Positions 12,500 to 12,573 of a stretch of DNA of 12,573 bases are shown piece by piece. Location: assembly GCA_021810685.1 (NCBI GenBank), contig JAJZII010000009.1, positions 1 to 12,573 of the forward strand. Reading direction: 5' to 3'. Position numbers and translations under genes: made by a program. How positions within the stretch are numbered: position 1 is the first letter of the stretch; the number at the start of each line of letters is the position of its first letter. The notes beneath the pieces are model-generated. The model worked only from the letters and a program-made list of their open reading frames with translations, was not told the DNA's origin and searched no databases. The stretch is from Microcaldota archaeon. Lineage in GTDB: Archaea > Micrarchaeota > Micrarchaeia > Micrarchaeales > Micrarchaeaceae.

Positions 12500-12573
12500 T
12501 CCTAAATATTTACAGATATTCTTTAGGACTGTGCCCGATAAATAGGCCGGATTAGACTTATCGGAATGCGTGA

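Overview
This window looks like archaeal chromosome, most plausibly from a DPANN lineage close to Micrarchaeota/ARMAN. That placement is an inference from gene style, with no rRNA or marker gene to anchor it. The pointers are: archaeal TATA boxes about 25 bases before several start codons or short leaders; a class III (archaeal type IV pilin-like) signal of the kind ending in AMEYL-TYGWALL; AUA-rich codon use; surface proteins rich in Gly, Ser, Thr and Asn; and an AbrB/PIN VapBC pair. No tRNA, rRNA, CRISPR array, IS element or replication origin was found.

Layout: all confident genes except one are on the minus strand, so they are best read from right to left. Positions 11429-12379 (plus) hold a ten-helix DMT/EamA-like permease. 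The 331-base gap 11098-11428 holds a two-way TATA palindrome, a possible 35-residue basic leaderless peptide gene and a terminator-like stem-loop. Then come an unrecognised 132-residue membrane protein (11097-10699) with a hairpin plus T-rich terminator, and a glycosyltransferase pair: GT2, dolichol-phosphate-sugar synthase-like (10525-9632), then GT4 (9621-8461). Next is an AT-rich VapB-VapC module (8302-7714) with its own TATA box and inverted repeats. It is followed by a secreted, single-pass protein with a histidine-packed C-terminal tail (7665-6703), and a tightly coupled ABC operon of one ATPase and two ABC-2 permeases (6557-3973). After that are a HisC-like aminotransferase (3867-2761) and the first 873 residues of a giant repeat-built surface protein (2620-1), which runs off the left edge.

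How it fits together: the window is dominated by cell-envelope functions. The giant protein has a pilin-type leader and tandem repeats of about 167 residues, and is full of N-glycosylation sequons. The GT2/GT4 pair could help build the glycan, and the ABC-2 transporter exports or flips an unknown substrate. The His-rich protein lies directly upstream of the ABC operon on the same strand and may bind metal. The best leads for new biology are the His-tail protein beside the ABC operon, the repeat adhesin, the small leaderless ORF with its stem-loop, and the 9-base periodic terminator tract.
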